A DNA stretch of 64,000 nucleotides from Macrosoma leucophasiata (lineage: Eukaryota; Arthropoda; Insecta; Lepidoptera; Hedylidae): assembly GCA_036365455.1 (NCBI GenBank), contig JAWQUS010000009.1:6726001-6790000 (forward strand), given 5' to 3'. The notes below the pieces were generated by a model. That model did not search any database and was not told where the DNA came from. It worked only from the letters and a program-made list of their open reading frames with translations. This document shows positions 17,961 to 29,200 of this stretch, in pieces. Each line of letters begins with the position of its first letter. The stretch's first letter is position 1. The position numbers were made by a program, and so were the translations under genes.

Positions 17961-19789
17961 GCTGAGCGTCAAGATCGACGCTGGGCGTCGGGACGCTGGG
18001 CGTCGGGACGCTGGGCGTCGGGACGCTGGGCGTCGGGACGCTAGGTGTCGGTACGCTGGGTTGGCGTCGGGATGCTGGGCGTCAGAAAGCTGAATTTCGG
18101 TACAATGGGCGTCGGGACGCTGGGCGTCGGTACGCTGGGCGTCGTGACGCTGGGCGTCGGAACTCTGGTCGTCGGGACGCTGGGCGTCGGAACGCTGGGC
18201 GTCGGGACGCTGGACGTCGGGACGCTGGGCGTCGGGACGCTGGGCGTCGGGATGCTGGGCGTCGAGACGCTGGGCGTCGGGACGCTGGGCGTCGGGACGC
18301 TGGGCGTCGGTACGCTGGGTTGGCGTCGGGATGCTGGGCGTCAGAAAGCTGAATTTCGGTACAATGGGCGTCGGGACGCTGGGCGTCGGTACGCTGGGCG
18401 TCGTGACGCTGGGCGTCGGAACTCTGGTCGTCGGGACGCTGGGCGTCGGAACGCTGGGCGTCGGGACGCTGGACGTCGGGACGCTGGGCGTCGGGACGCT
18501 GGGCGTCGGGATGCTGGACGTCGAGACGCTGGGCGTCGGGACGCTGGGCGTCAGGACGCTGGGCGTCGGGACGCTGGGCGTCGGGACGCTAGGTGTCGGT
18601 TCGCTGGGTCGGCGTCGGGATGCTGGGCGTCAGAAAGCTGAACTTCGGTACAATGGGCGTCGGGACGCTGGGCGTCGGGACGCTGGGCGTCGGGACGCTG
18701 GGCGTCGGGACGCTGGGCGTCGGTACGCTGGGCGTCGGGACGCTGGGCGTCGGGACGCTGGGCGTCGGAACGCTGGTCGTCGGGACGCTCGGCGTCGAGA
18801 CGCCGGGCGTCGGGACGCCGGTCGTCGGGACGCTGGGCGTCGGGACGCTGGGCGTCGGGACGCTGGGCGTCGGGATGCTGGGCGTCTAGACGCTCGACGT
18901 CGGGTTGCTGGGCGTCGGGACTCTGGGCGTCGGGACGCTGGGCGTCGGGACGCTGGGCGTCGGGACGCTGGGCGTCGGGACGCTGGGCGTCGGGACGCTG
19001 GGCGTCGGGACGCTGGGCGTCGGGACGCTGGGCGTCGGGACGCTGAACTTCGCGACAATGGGAGTCGGGACGCTGGGCGTCGTGACGCTGGGCGTCGGAA
19101 CGCTGGTCGTCGGGACGCCGGGCGTCGGGACGCCGGGCGTCGGAACGCTGGGCGTCGGGACGCTGGACGTCGGGACGCTGGGCGTCGGGACGCTGGGCGT
19201 CGGAACGCTGGGCGTCGGGATGCTGGGCGTCGAGACGCTCAACGTCGGGTCGCTGGGCGTCGGGACGCTGGGCGTCGGGATGCTGGGCGTCGGGACGCTG
19301 GGCGTCGAGACGCTGGGCGTCGGGACGCTGGGCGTGGGCTGAACTTCGCGACAATGGGAGTCGGGACGCTGGGCGTCGGGACGCTGGGCGTCGGAACGCT
19401 GGTCGTCGGGACGCTGGGCATCGGAACGCCGGGCGTCGGAACGCTGGGCGTCGGGACGCTGGGCGTCGGGACGCTGGACGTCGGGACGCTGGGCGTCGGG
19501 ATGCTGGGCGTCAAGACGCTCGACGTCGGGTCGCTGGGCGTCGGGACGCTGGGCGTCGGGACGCTGGGCGTCGGGACGCTGGGCGTCGGGACGCTGTGCG
19601 TCGGGACGCTGTGCGTCGGGACGCTGGGCGTCGGGACGCTGGGCGTCGGGACGCTGGGCGTCGGGACGCTGGGCGTCGGGACGCTGGGCGTCGGGACGCT
19701 GGGCGTCGGGATGCTGGGCGTCGGGACGCTGGGCGTCGAGACGCTCGACGTCGAGGCGCTCGGCGTCGGGACGGGGGGTGTCGGGACGT
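17961..19789. repeat. GC-rich 15-bp hairpin minisatellite, about 120 units
   Basis: The unit is GACGCTGGGCGTCGG with three CpGs. GACGC and GCGTC within the unit are complementary, so each unit can form a 5-bp hairpin and also pair with its neighbours. Variant units (AGAAAGCTGAATTTCGGTAC and similar) recur at 18081, 18340, 18629, 19044 and 19338, giving a higher-order period of about 260-295 bases (one gap is longer). Since 15 is divisible by 3, long open frames of VGTLG or GRRDA repeats arise on both strands; these are not credible genes. Confidence 0.95.
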
Positions 19790-20757
19790 TGGTTATATTT
19801 TTATCGGTTATAATAGCCGCATGCGAATATCTTTACCTCATGTAGTCTCTCCAATACCTATTCCTTTGTTTGGTGTACGTATAAAATAATTGTGTGAATT
19901 AATTATGTAACGTTAATCAAAATATAAAACAGGATTACAGGAGATTGGGGTCAATAGGAACGTGGGTCAATTAAACAAAAGGTATAATTCCGAAACGTTT
20001 TGATTTATTAAAGCAGCTGTTGGGTCCCTAGGACCCCTTTTCAATGTAAAGTTCTAAAACAATCGCTTAGTTTGTAGAACTAAAACAACAAAATAATTAC
20101 AATGACCTAAAATTACATCAAACGTCTATTATTCATGAGCTCTGTCTGTCAATAGATCTTGCGTCCTATATTCACATGGAAATTATAATTGTATTTAGTT
20201 TATAATCCCCTGTTTTAAAAAAAAATACAGATTAACCCTTTCATGTTTATTTAAATAGGTAACTTTAACCATCATAAGCTCTACATAAGCACTCATTACA
20301 TCGGGGAACATATTGCTTAGACATATTTTTCAACAAATGATTAAGCTATCTTACACAAGATCAGTAGCAGCAATCGAATACATGCAACATGTCTTGATCA
20401 ACCCCAGCTTCCCTTACTTCTAAATACCAAAACGTAATTTCACGGTAGGCCGAATTGTTTCTAATCAAGCATTTGCTAAGGTAAAAATTTATCAGAGTCA
20501 AAGTATTTTCAAAGGAATCGTTCTCGCGGACATTTTTCATTGGCTCCAAACATTTTTCACTTCAAAGGCAATGAGGTACAACAATGCCTGGCGAAATAAA
20601 GCTTGATTTATGACTGTAGGCTTTGCTAGCATTATTTTGTCTTAGGTTGAATTAGGTGATTTACATTTTTGAAATTTGAGTCACTTTGTGTGTAAGAGTT
20701 ACATCAATCAAATAATAAATTTTGCACCTTATTTTATTTGTCATGATGTGGGAAACA
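19790..20757. other. AT-rich intronic DNA, no gene seen
   Basis: Only short chance frames occur and no recognised repeat family was found. Confidence 0.5.
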
Positions 20758-21048
20758 AGTATACTGGTGGTAGAGCTCCAGTGACGGAACTCGCGGGCGT
20801 AGGCACCACTGCATTACCTAATATTTGCCGCTAAGTGGTAGTGTTCAGCACTATCGTGTTCCGGTGAAGTGGTAATGTACGGCTCTGTAATTTCCGGCAC
20901 AGAGGCATAACACCTTAGGCCTCAGGAGTAGTAACAAATCTGCATTTTGACCTTGGTCTTTGTGTAGGTGTCTATAGGCTGCAGTAATCATCACTTAACA
21001 TCAATGTGAACTACATGCTTGTTTGCCACTTACATAACATAAAAAAAC
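20758..21048 (+). repeat. Family C repeat, near full length
   Basis: It runs from TGGTGGTAGAGCTCCAGTGA to CATAACATAAAAAAAC, so the sense strand ends in an A-rich tail. The family's class is unresolved (SINE-like size and tail, no clear A/B boxes). Confidence 0.75.
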
Positions 21049-21192
21049 AAGCATACAGTTTACATTGATGGTAACTGTAGATTCGAAACATCCACATGAA
21101 ACCAAATATTTCAATGTAGATGCGTTACACATTACATTGTTACATAGAACAGAAACTGTCATCAACTTAAGTAATAAACGCAAAAAAAACTA

Positions 21193-21444
21193 CTTTATAT
21201 AAAAATCAATTGCTGTTCGTTAGTCTCCCTAAAACTCGAGAACGACTTTACCGATTTGGTTAATTTTCGTTTTGAATTATTTCAGGAAGCCCAGGGAAGG
21301 TTTAAAAGGTAAGAAAATATGAAGAAACTTAAGGGAAATAGTAAAAACCACAATTACATTTTTCCATACGAATAGTCCGTATCTATCAAACCTTTGACAC
21401 ATTATTTCATTCAGTGGCAATACGAAGTTTTCCGGGTCAGCTAG
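21193..21444 (+). mobile_element. Helitron-like element, family H
   Basis: This is an uninterrupted copy running from TATATAAAAATCAATTGC to TTTTCCGGGTCAGCTAG before T. It shows what the copy at 2098-3118 looked like before its insertion. Confidence 0.6.
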
Positions 21445-21740
21445 TATTCATATATTTATTATCTTTAAACATACCGTAACTTCAGAGGTAAATGCATGCC
21501 TTCAAGTATACATGCAAACACCCACGATTCACCAGTTACGTTTTCGTCCATGTTACAGGTGGCGAGCCTAAAGATATGTCCGGGCACATTACCCAACGTC
21601 GTGAAGATCGACCTTACCATATCGGCTGAAAGTACGATTTTGATGACCCCTTCGAAAAACATAAGTCATGTACATGTTACGTTCCCATTAAAATGATGCA
21701 TGGACGATTAATTCAATAAGTAATTAATTAAATAAGTAAC

Positions 21741-22050
21741 TGCCTCAGTAGCGTAGTGGTAGCCGGCCACTACTATTACGCTGGAGGTCCTGGGTTCGAT
21801 TCCCGGGTCGGGGACTATCAGAGATAACGGTTTAAAAATCCTTTATCTCTGCTTCTATTGGGATTTTTCCATTTTCTGGAAGTTTCCCAGTACCCCGGAG
21901 TTTGGTAATGTGCCCGGAGATGGCAATAGGTTCGCCACCTGTTACATGGGCCAAAACGTAACCGGCGAGTCGTGGGTGTTTGCATGTATGATTGAATGCA
22001 TGCATTTACCTCTGCCTACCCCTTCGGGGATTACAGGCGTGAAGTTACGT
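21741..22050 (+). repeat. tRNA-derived SINE, family A
   Basis: The head TGCCTCAGTAGCGTAGTGG (A box) and GGGTTCGATTCC (B box) are followed by a ~230-base body ending GGGGATTACAGGCGTGAAGT. Inverted tail fragments of the same family follow at 22080-22130 and precede at 21470-21570. Confidence 0.8.
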
Positions 22051-22239
22051 TTAAAACAAGTAAAAGTAACTTCAAACATAGCTTCACGCCTGTATACTCT
22101 GGATTGGTAGGCAGAGGTTAATGCATGCAATCATGCAAACGATTCGCCCGTTAGGATGTCCCATGAAATAAGTGGCTATTATAAGGAGCCTATTAATAAT
22201 TGCGGCGGGATTTTTTTCATTGCCGAAAATCACAAAAAT

Positions 22240-22508
22240 CTTTTTTTTCATATTTCCGAAGTGGCAAACTAGCATGCAGCTCACATCGATATTAAGCGAT
22301 GACTGCAGCCTATAGACACCCACACAAAGACCAAGGTCAAAATGTAGATGCGTTACCACCCCTGAGGCCTAAGGTGTTTTGCCTCTGTGCTGGAAATTAC
22401 AGGGCCATACATTACTGCTGAACACTACCATTTAGCGGCAAGTATATTAGGTAATGCGGTGATGCCTACGTCCGCGAGCTCCGTCACTGGAGCTCTACCT
22501 CCAGTAAA
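22240..22508 (-). repeat. Family C repeat
   Basis: It matches the consensus with a small internal deletion (near 22410). A further partial copy of the same orientation is at 22566-22705. Confidence 0.7.
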
Positions 22509-22741
22509 AATATTTTAATAGTATTTACCTAGAGTACCTAAAAGTACCTACCACTGGACTAATGAGCCAGTTTTTTATGTTAGTTGTGCAGTTCGTATGG
22601 ATATTAAGTGATGGCTGTAGCCTATAGACATCTACGCAAAAATCAGAAGTCCCACCCCTGAGAACTACATTGCTATGTCTCTGTGATAGTTATTACGGGG
22701 CTTTACATATTAGTGCTCAAGAATAAATATTGCACATCGAG

Positions 22742-23340
22742 CCTAGGAAGGAGACTTCGGCTTGTTTCGGGTCTGTAGAGCGTTATCTCTTTCGCACCGT
22801 ACCTATTTGACGTTTGTCGACCATTTTGATCAAGTTCTGACCAATACCGGAGTGGGAGTTTTGGCGGGAAGCTTGAAAGATGCGTGTGGTGCTCTTATTT
22901 TAATTCATTTTCATGGTGTATTTTTGAGTTATATTAAATAAAGTTGGTGGCATTTTGTTTAACATGGGCTTATTACAGAGCTCGTGTATAGTGAAATAGA
23001 ATAACAGTGCGAAAACACGTTCTTTCGGGTTGCCTCCAAAACTTCGTTGTAAATGATCTAGTAAAGTAGCCATCGCTTTACTCGAATTTGGTACTGTGAC
23101 TGACTGACGGACTGAGAAATTGACTGACTGACTCTGACTTTTACGTTGCTTAATACGAATACGAAATATCGTTTTACTTGACACTGGCAATATGCATAAC
23201 TAGCGAAGCCATTAAATTTAAAAAAAAAAATCCGTACTGTCACTGCTTACGTAGGCAGTGTGCAATAGAGATAACGCTCTACGAAGTCGAACCGAGACTA
23301 AACGAGCCGATCGTCTTTTTCGCAGTCTCAATGAGTAGTG
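22742..23340. mobile_element. MITE family M split by family N
   Basis: The outer parts match 7912-8115 (GGAGACTTCGGCTTGTTTCG and GATAACGCTCTACGAAGTC). The centre is replaced by the family-N repeat. Confidence 0.55.
22850..23232 (+). repeat. Family N repeat
   Basis: It is shared in reverse with 8925-9475 and in part with 61640-61705 (GCCTCCAAAACTTCGT). It holds a GACT-rich stretch (23095-23135). Class unknown. Confidence 0.55.
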
Positions 23341-23449
23341 TACATCAATTTAAGCATCTTAATGAAATAAGTTAAACTCGACCATTCTTCTTAAGACTAC
23401 TTTAAGAACAAACTACATAGTTATAGGAAACTGACACCAAATGACTTAC

Positions 23450-23683
23450 ATCTTCACCAATTTTCCCTCGCGAAAACACAATCTTGCCTTCAGGCATCTT
23501 TGGCACGGGCAATTTGCATTCCAAGCCCAATCTGTACCACAGTGGAAGTCCATGTTTGGGCACGGCTCTCACAGGTTTTGGTATAGAATCTATGACTTTC
23601 TTCAGCTCTGTTGGCTTCCGTAATGTCATCAATGTTATATCGACGTCGGCAACATCATCGATGTCCGTTTTAACTGACGACAT
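23450..23683 (-). CDS. FSIP2-like host gene, exon 1 (start codon)
   Basis: ATG at 23683 (minus strand) has context AACGCCATGT. The exon runs 78 codons to a strong donor GAT|GTAAGT after 23450, phase 0, and joins in frame to exon 2 at 4940. The translated segment begins MSSVKTDIDDVADVDITLM and contains LPLWYRLGLECKLPVPKMPE and GKIVFSRGKIGED, an organisation compatible with the region before LTDPYC in FSIP2 relatives. An in-frame extension upstream of the ATG exists but looks like 5' UTR (AT-rich, no motif). No signal peptide or membrane segment is visible. The link to exons 2 and 3 rests on strand, phase and lack of any other partner; RNA evidence would settle it. Confidence 0.7.
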
Positions 23684-23790
23684 GGCGTTTGATGGGCGAA
23701 ATAAAAAAATATAAAAACGAGCGCTCGCCCGGGTAGTGATGTACTGAAATTTTGACACTGACGTTCGTTATTCGGCCAGAGTTGATTGCT
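23684..23790 (-). promoter_or_regulatory. Likely 5' UTR/promoter of the FSIP2-like gene
   Basis: On the minus strand two TCAGT initiator-like motifs (within ACGTCAGTGTC and TTTCAGTACATC) lie 50-100 bases upstream of the ATG. No clear TATA box is placed correctly. Confidence 0.35.
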
Positions 23791-23882
23791 TTTTAATTAC
23801 CACGTAAATGGCCGGTTCGGTGCGAGTGGAACCTTTTTATTACCTGTATAGAATAGTGGTGTTCATGGTATGGGATACTTTT

Positions 23883-24022
23883 GACGACCTGGTCAGTCCA
23901 GCGGTGTGAGACGACCGTTTGATTCGAAGACCGGGACAAATATTTGTATGGCTTACAGATATTTATTTCGGGTCTGCGTGTTTGTGTATGTATTGTGTGT
24001 GTATGTACAACGGCAACCACTA
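23883..24022 (+). repeat. tRNA-derived SINE, family D, B box deleted
   Basis: The head GACCTGGTCAGTCCAGCGG is kept, but the T-arm segment is missing between GATTCGAAG and ACCGGGACAAA. The GTGTTTGTGTATGT body follows. Confidence 0.6.
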
Positions 24023-24130
24023 GATAATGTAGCATACCTACTGTTTTTTTATTTCGTAAAGTAGTAAAAAGAAGAGTGTGGTGTTTGATACGACTGTATC
24101 AAATGAATATATAATAAAACTTGTAAGTGT

Positions 24131-24400
24131 TTATAGATATATTTTTTTAAACTCGTCGTCCTCTTTCGCCCCTGTCGTGCTCACATCACTGTTATTTGTT
24201 AGCCGCAAGTGTACTCTTTGGTTAGCCGTAAACTTGTTTATAATAAGCTCTACATTTTTGACTAGCTTATCATCATTGGCACACACATCATCGACTATGG
24301 AACCAGGAAGGAAGAAAGGCTGGAAGAAGGAAGGCTGATTGGTCTGTGGTGAACAACATCGACGACACAACGCAGCTGTTCTATTGTCAATGGTGAACAA
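24131..24400 (-). CDS. Unidentified 89-residue open frame
   Basis: It is not recognised. The frame has balanced composition (FFLPGSIVDDVCANDDKLV, NKFTANQRVHLRLTN) and lies just upstream of the FSIP2-like gene on the same strand. It could be a small gene, an exon or chance. Confidence 0.2.
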   Translation of the reverse strand: MFTIDNRTAALCRRCCSPQTNQPSFFQPFFLPGSIVDDVCANDDKLVKNVELIINKFTANQRVHLRLTNNSDVSTTGAKEDDEFKKIYL

Positions 24401-24799
24401 TATAAAAGTAATCTGTGAAGCAACTGTGAAGTTTGCTTTTTAAAAATGTCATATCGTAATAAACAATCATATTAATTAAATATTTTGTGATATAAACTAG
24501 TAAAGAATGTATATAAATACCCCTCATTGGCACTATAGGCGAAAAACATGCATGGCGCAGAAAACGACATAGAGAATATGGTTTCAGCCCACGTATGATT
24601 TAAGTTTAAATTACTTTGGACAGTGGATTGTCCAGGAAAGGCCACAGAGGAATTTCAATAAATATGTTGAATTTTTAATTACACAAACTTATTTTTGTGC
24701 GTGACGGATCCTTAGGTCTCTCTCCAGAAGGTAAGGAGAAGAATAAGTGACGTGTGTACCAGTACATTTAACAGCCGAGTCCACCACAAAGAGTTTTGC

Positions 24800-25225
24800 T
24801 GGTGGTAGAGTTCCAGTGTCGGAACTCGAGAGCGTAGGCATCATCGCATTATCTTATATAGATTCCGCCAAATGGTAGTATTCAGCACTATTGTATTTGA
24901 TGGCTAGACAGGTTAGATAGTATTAAAGTCCCGTAAATTATGACACATAGGTGTAACAGCTTATGCCTCACGGATGGTAATGTGTGAATTGATTACCTTA
25001 TTTATCTGCCGTTAAATGGTAGTGTTCAGCACTATCGTGCTCCGGTTAGATGGCAATGTCTAGCCCCGTAATAACTATCACAGAGACAGAACACCTAAGC
25101 TCTCAAGGGTGGAGATGCATCTGCATTTTGACCCCTGATTTATGTGTAGATGTCTATAGGCTACACTCATTACTTAACATCAGTGTGTTCTGCATTCTGG
25201 TTAGCCACTTTTGTAACATAAAAAA
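24800..25225 (+). repeat. Two family C copies in tandem (truncated)
   Basis: A 5' portion (24800-24975) is followed by a copy lacking its 5' end (25005-25225). Both are diverged. Confidence 0.6.
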
Positions 25226-25529
25226 ATTGAGATCTCTGGTGTTTTTGTAGATGTCTGTAGGCTGTAGTAGTCACTTATATTACAATCCATATGATAAAAC
25301 TACTTATCCTTAAAGTAAAACCCGCATCACACCTAATATTTATTTGCTAATAATTTCAGCCATGCACACCAACACATTTGATTAAAGGACACTGAAAAAT
25401 ATTACGTTTAAAATTATTTAATATATCTAAGGAATATTAAATTTCAAATATTGAAATGGACTGATTACCCTACGTTCGCAGGTTCGATTCCTGTCCGAAG
25501 TCACTATCATAGTCCGAAGTCCCGTTATA

Positions 25530-25808
25530 GAAAAAGGCAAACAAGCAGCAGTTCACACTGATGTTAAGTGATGACTGCAACCTATAGACACCCACACAAA
25601 GACCAAGGTCAAAATGCAAATGCGTTACCACTCCTGAGGCCTAAGGTGTTATGCCTCTGTGCCGGAAATGACAAGGCCGTACACCGCACCTGCACCTGAC
25701 CGGAATATGATAGTGCTGAACACTACCATTTAGCGGCAAGTATATTAGGTAATGCAGTGGTGCCTACGCCCGTCTCCGAGCGACGTCACTGGAGCTCTAC
25801 CACCAGTA
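25530..25808 (-). repeat. Family C repeat
   Basis: Near full length, with sense on the minus strand and the consensus clearly preserved. Confidence 0.75.
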
Positions 25809-25819
25809 TTAAATAGATA

Positions 25820-25915
25820 TGGAAAGAAAAATTTTGCTACGGGCGGGATTCGAATTTGTGACCTCTGGATATGTCACAGCCGCTTTTCTAGTAAGCTCCC
25901 GAAGCCAGAATCCGA
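25820..25915 (-). repeat. Diverged tRNA-derived unit (family E-like)
   Basis: GGAAAGAAAAATTTTGCTAC, a T-arm-like GGATTCGAATT and AGCCGCTTTTCTAGTAAGCT parallel family E with many changes. Confidence 0.45.
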
Positions 25916-25949
25916 GAGCCTTAACTTTCTTTTCCTTTTGCTCATAATA

Positions 25950-26303
25950 TAAATAATAATGGCAACCCATTATTCGTCCTACTGCTGGGCACGAGTCTCT
26001 CCCCTTTTTAGGGGGAGGCCTGGAGCTTACTCCACTTTGCTGCTCCAATGCGGATTGTTGGAGGTGGGTGGGCAACCCGCTGTCGGATGTTTTCAAACCG
26101 CGCATAAGGCCTCCGACAAGGTTTAACGACTGCTATCTATCGATAGCAACCAGGACCGACGGCTTAACGTACTCTCCGAAGCACGGAAACGCGCATTTAA
26201 TTTGCCACTAGCAGTCACCCATCACACTACCCGACCGCGCCCGTAGTGCTTAACCGAGTAGATCGCTTATGATCTACACCAGCCGCCGGGCCATCCGCGC
26301 TTC
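25950..26303 (-). repeat. SINE family B
   Basis: This is the reverse orientation of the copy at 8247-8612, with the head at the right end (CCAGCCGCCGGGCCATCCGC). Confidence 0.7.
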
Positions 26304-26337
26304 GCTTTTGCTCATACCTAACCTTTATAACCCGATT

Positions 26338-26620
26338 TTTTTTAAGTAAGGAAGATGGCAAACAAGCGTGCAGCTCATATTGATGTTAAGTGATGACTGC
26401 AGCCTATAGACATCTATATAAAATCCAAAGATCAAAATGTCGTTGTCACCCCTGAGCCCTAAGGTGTTATGTCTCTGTGATAGTTATTACGGGTCTATAC
26501 ATTACCATCTAACTGGAACATGATAGTGCCAAACACTACCATTTAGCGGCAGGTAGGTTAGGTAATGCGGTAGTGCCTACGCACTCGAGCTTGGAACACA
26601 CTTGGAACTCTACCATGTGA
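26338..26620 (-). repeat. Family C repeat
   Basis: Near full length but more diverged (GTGATAGTTATTACGGGTC in place of GTGCCGGAAATTACAGGGC). Confidence 0.7.
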
Positions 26621-26641
26621 TTGTTTATGGACACATTTTTT

Positions 26642-26716
26642 CCTTTAGAGCAGAGGCTCTAAAGGTAAAAACGTGGCTGAAAAAGGTTAGTTATCCCTAT
26701 GACTAACCTTTTCCAG
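26642..26716. repeat. Two adjacent hairpins
   Basis: CCTTTAGAGC-AGAG-GCTCTAAAGG (26642-26665) is perfect. A second stem, AAAGGTTAGT/ACTAACCTTT, follows at about 26676-26716 with a 10-base loop. Confidence 0.7.
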
Positions 26717-26719
26717 CTA

Positions 26720-27650
26720 TGGATTCACGGGATATCAAACCCGAAAAGACCCTTTTATGAACAAAAAAACCCTCATCAATTTCAGCTTCTTGCACTTTCT
26801 TCATTCATTTCAGTCGGCCTTGCCCTATTCGCACGTTACCCGTGTTAAGTAAACGAGGTTTCTAGCGATTTCGAGTTTGTTGTTCTTATTGTTTATTATA
26901 AAAGTTCCAATAGTCTTGAGATAAGAATGAATCGAAATACAGAATAAAAAAAATATCGTTATTGTCTCCTACGGGTCACGAAAAGACAGAAGAGAAATGA
27001 TGTTCACGAGTTAAAATAGTTAATCGATCGACCTGCTGGACACAGAGGCAGCTTAAGCTTCAGGTATGGTACAACGTTTCTACATTGAGACCTTTATTTT
27101 TATGGGGCAAGGTATTAATTTAGGTTTAAGGTGGTACCTAAGGTTCTATACTGAGCCTTAGCCAATTGAAAGCCACATTAAAACGGAATGGATTCTAAAG
27201 GTTATCCAATTTAGACAGGTCATTTAAATAATCTTGTACTTTAGTAGAAATGCAAACCTATGATATGTGTTTCAACTTGAACACCGCAGCTAGACACAAC
27301 TTGCTAGCAGGACGCAATTTAAAGTTTCCCTTAAACACAGTTGGGAATGTTGGAATTGCTGGCACTAATTCGTTGGTTTTGGTACAGTAAAGTATAGCCG
27401 TAAGGTCTTAATTAGTTGTGGACAAGTTTCAGTTTAACGTTATCTAAATGTTCTAATTTCCTTGCCGGCCAGGTGGTTCACAGTTCGCCATGATATTGCT
27501 TTACACGTTTGAAAAAGGCTTACTATAGAAAATGCTGCCTCAGCAGTATAGTGATCCACACATCTGGGGTAAAAAAGTATGGTATAGTACCAGATGTGAG
27601 CGTGATGTTATGGCGAGCTGTTCTCCTTTTTTGCGTTTCGATGACAAAAT
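26720..27650. other. No gene or clear repeat seen
   Basis: AT-rich, short chance frames only. Confidence 0.45.
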
Positions 27651-27654
27651 ATTT

Positions 27655-27840
27655 CTATATTATATGGGCCCAGAATTTGGCCACTGTAATAGCTCTATCG
27701 GTGGCTGTCATTAAATCCTCCTGTGTACAGGTGCTTGGACACGCAGGACATGAAGCGAGATGGGCCATCGTTTGAGTTGCACCGCGCAGACATTCCAAAT
27801 AGTCGCCCTCAGTAAATTTCCACCTGACCATGTTTTCCTT
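27655..27840 (-). pseudogene. LINE pol C-terminal relic (zinc-finger region)
   Basis: One open stretch reads VRWKFTEGDYLECLRG, ASCPACPSTCT and ATDRAITVAKFWAH, ending at a stop (27655-27657). It matches the C-terminal cysteine motif region of insect non-LTR elements. Upstream RT is missing. Confidence 0.55.
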
Positions 27841-28139
27841 ACTGCGTTCGACCTATTTAAAGACTTCCAGATTGGCCATAGAAGTTTATGACTAGATACA
27901 CCATCTTTTCGAGTTTATTACAGTAAGTACATACGTATTGATGTGCCTAAAGGCGTAATAACGCGAAGACCAACTTCGAACTCCGATACCGCACAAACAC
28001 CGATGCCATACCTATCTACTCCCCCAGCTTCTCAAGGTTTTATTGTCTCTCATCGACTAATCAGTATTGGTTGTTTTTTTTTTGTCATGAAGGGCCTGCA
28101 TACTTTTTTAAGGTTATTGATGATACATGGAACAAGTCC

Positions 28140-28320
28140 AAATTGGCTCTTCCAAGCTTTCGACTAACGAAAACGAATAGTTTTCGATATAGTCTAGATT
28201 TTTCTAATAAAATTCCATCCGATATCGCGAAACTTGCCGAGAGTAAGTCCAAAGCATGTATCAAACACACACCATGTAGAAATGCCTACTAAAAACTTGA
28301 TGACCATCTTAAGGATAGAG
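28140..28320 (+). pseudogene. Possible LINE 3'-terminal coding relic
   Basis: The frame FSNKIPSDIAKLAESKSKAC followed by KLDDHLKDRDDWHL is reminiscent of the extreme C-terminus of insect non-LTR pol proteins. Weak, from pattern only. Confidence 0.35.
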
Positions 28321-28412
28321 ATGATTGGCATTTGGCTGTTAAAAAAAATCTTCATCAGTCATTCTACAGGCATCCGTAAATAAAGGCTTCGATAGGCGTA
28401 GTTTAAAACTCA

Positions 28413-28470
28413 TAGCCACAACTCATACATTATAATAATATTATTATTATAATGTATGAGTTGAGGCTAA
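28413..28470. repeat. Near-perfect palindrome
   Basis: AACTCATACATTATAATAAT and its complement meet around ATT. Extending to TAGCC/GGCTA gives arms of ~27 bases with one mismatch. Confidence 0.85.
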
Positions 28471-28662
28471 TAGGCAGGTACCGGATCTTACTCCATAATA
28501 TGTGTATTATCCATTCAAGAAGTTTGATGTAAATTGCATTTAACTATGATTGCATAACTATGTCTGGAGTGTATATATAAGCATGACTCCATATATCTAT
28601 GTGCTCTATCTCTTCTCTGTCCCCTTAATCGGCAAAACACGGGCGTGATATTACGTAATCAT

Positions 28663-29152
28663 AAAAAAAAACCGGTCAAGTGCGTGTCGGGCCACGCGCA
28701 GTGTAGGGTTCCGTATTTTGTGCATTTACAGAGTAAGTAATGTAATGAAAAACTTCTTATAGGTTTTCCAGTAATCTATAGGCAAAGAACTATTTTCCAC
28801 ATGTTTTCAAAATTTGAAGTTCAGTAGTTTCGGAGATAGGGGGGAGGGAATGGTCAATTTTCGTCGTTTTTCTTAAATAACTTCAAATTGGTTTATGCAA
28901 AAATTATTAAAAAAATATATCTGAGATACTGACAACAACCTCTTTCATTTGATATGTCACACGACACATCTTACTATATATTTTTTGAAATTTTCTGATT
29001 TACCCCCCTTAAGTGGCACCCCTGTTTAAAATTTATTATTTTAATTGACGTGTTCATCTTTGGGTCACCAATTTACATGTATTAATCAAATTTCAACTCA
29101 ATCGGTGGAGTAGTTTCGGAGCAAATTGGCTGTGAAGGACGGACAGACAGAC

Positions 29153-29200
<48 letters not shown>

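Noticed and set aside
18045..19889. Long open frames (up to 504 codons) of VGTLG, GRRDA or DAQRP repeats on both strands
   Set aside because: They follow from a 15-base tandem repeat with no stops in several frames. All frames are open together, with no start context or conservation expected.
21741..21815. Possible functional tRNA gene
   Set aside because: The same head plus ~230-base body recurs at 30038, 48230 and 37960, so it is a tRNA-derived SINE.
24131..24400. Possible extra exon of the FSIP2-like gene
   Set aside because: Same strand and upstream, but exon 1 has its own good start codon and no donor links this frame to it; listed only as an unidentified frame with low confidence.
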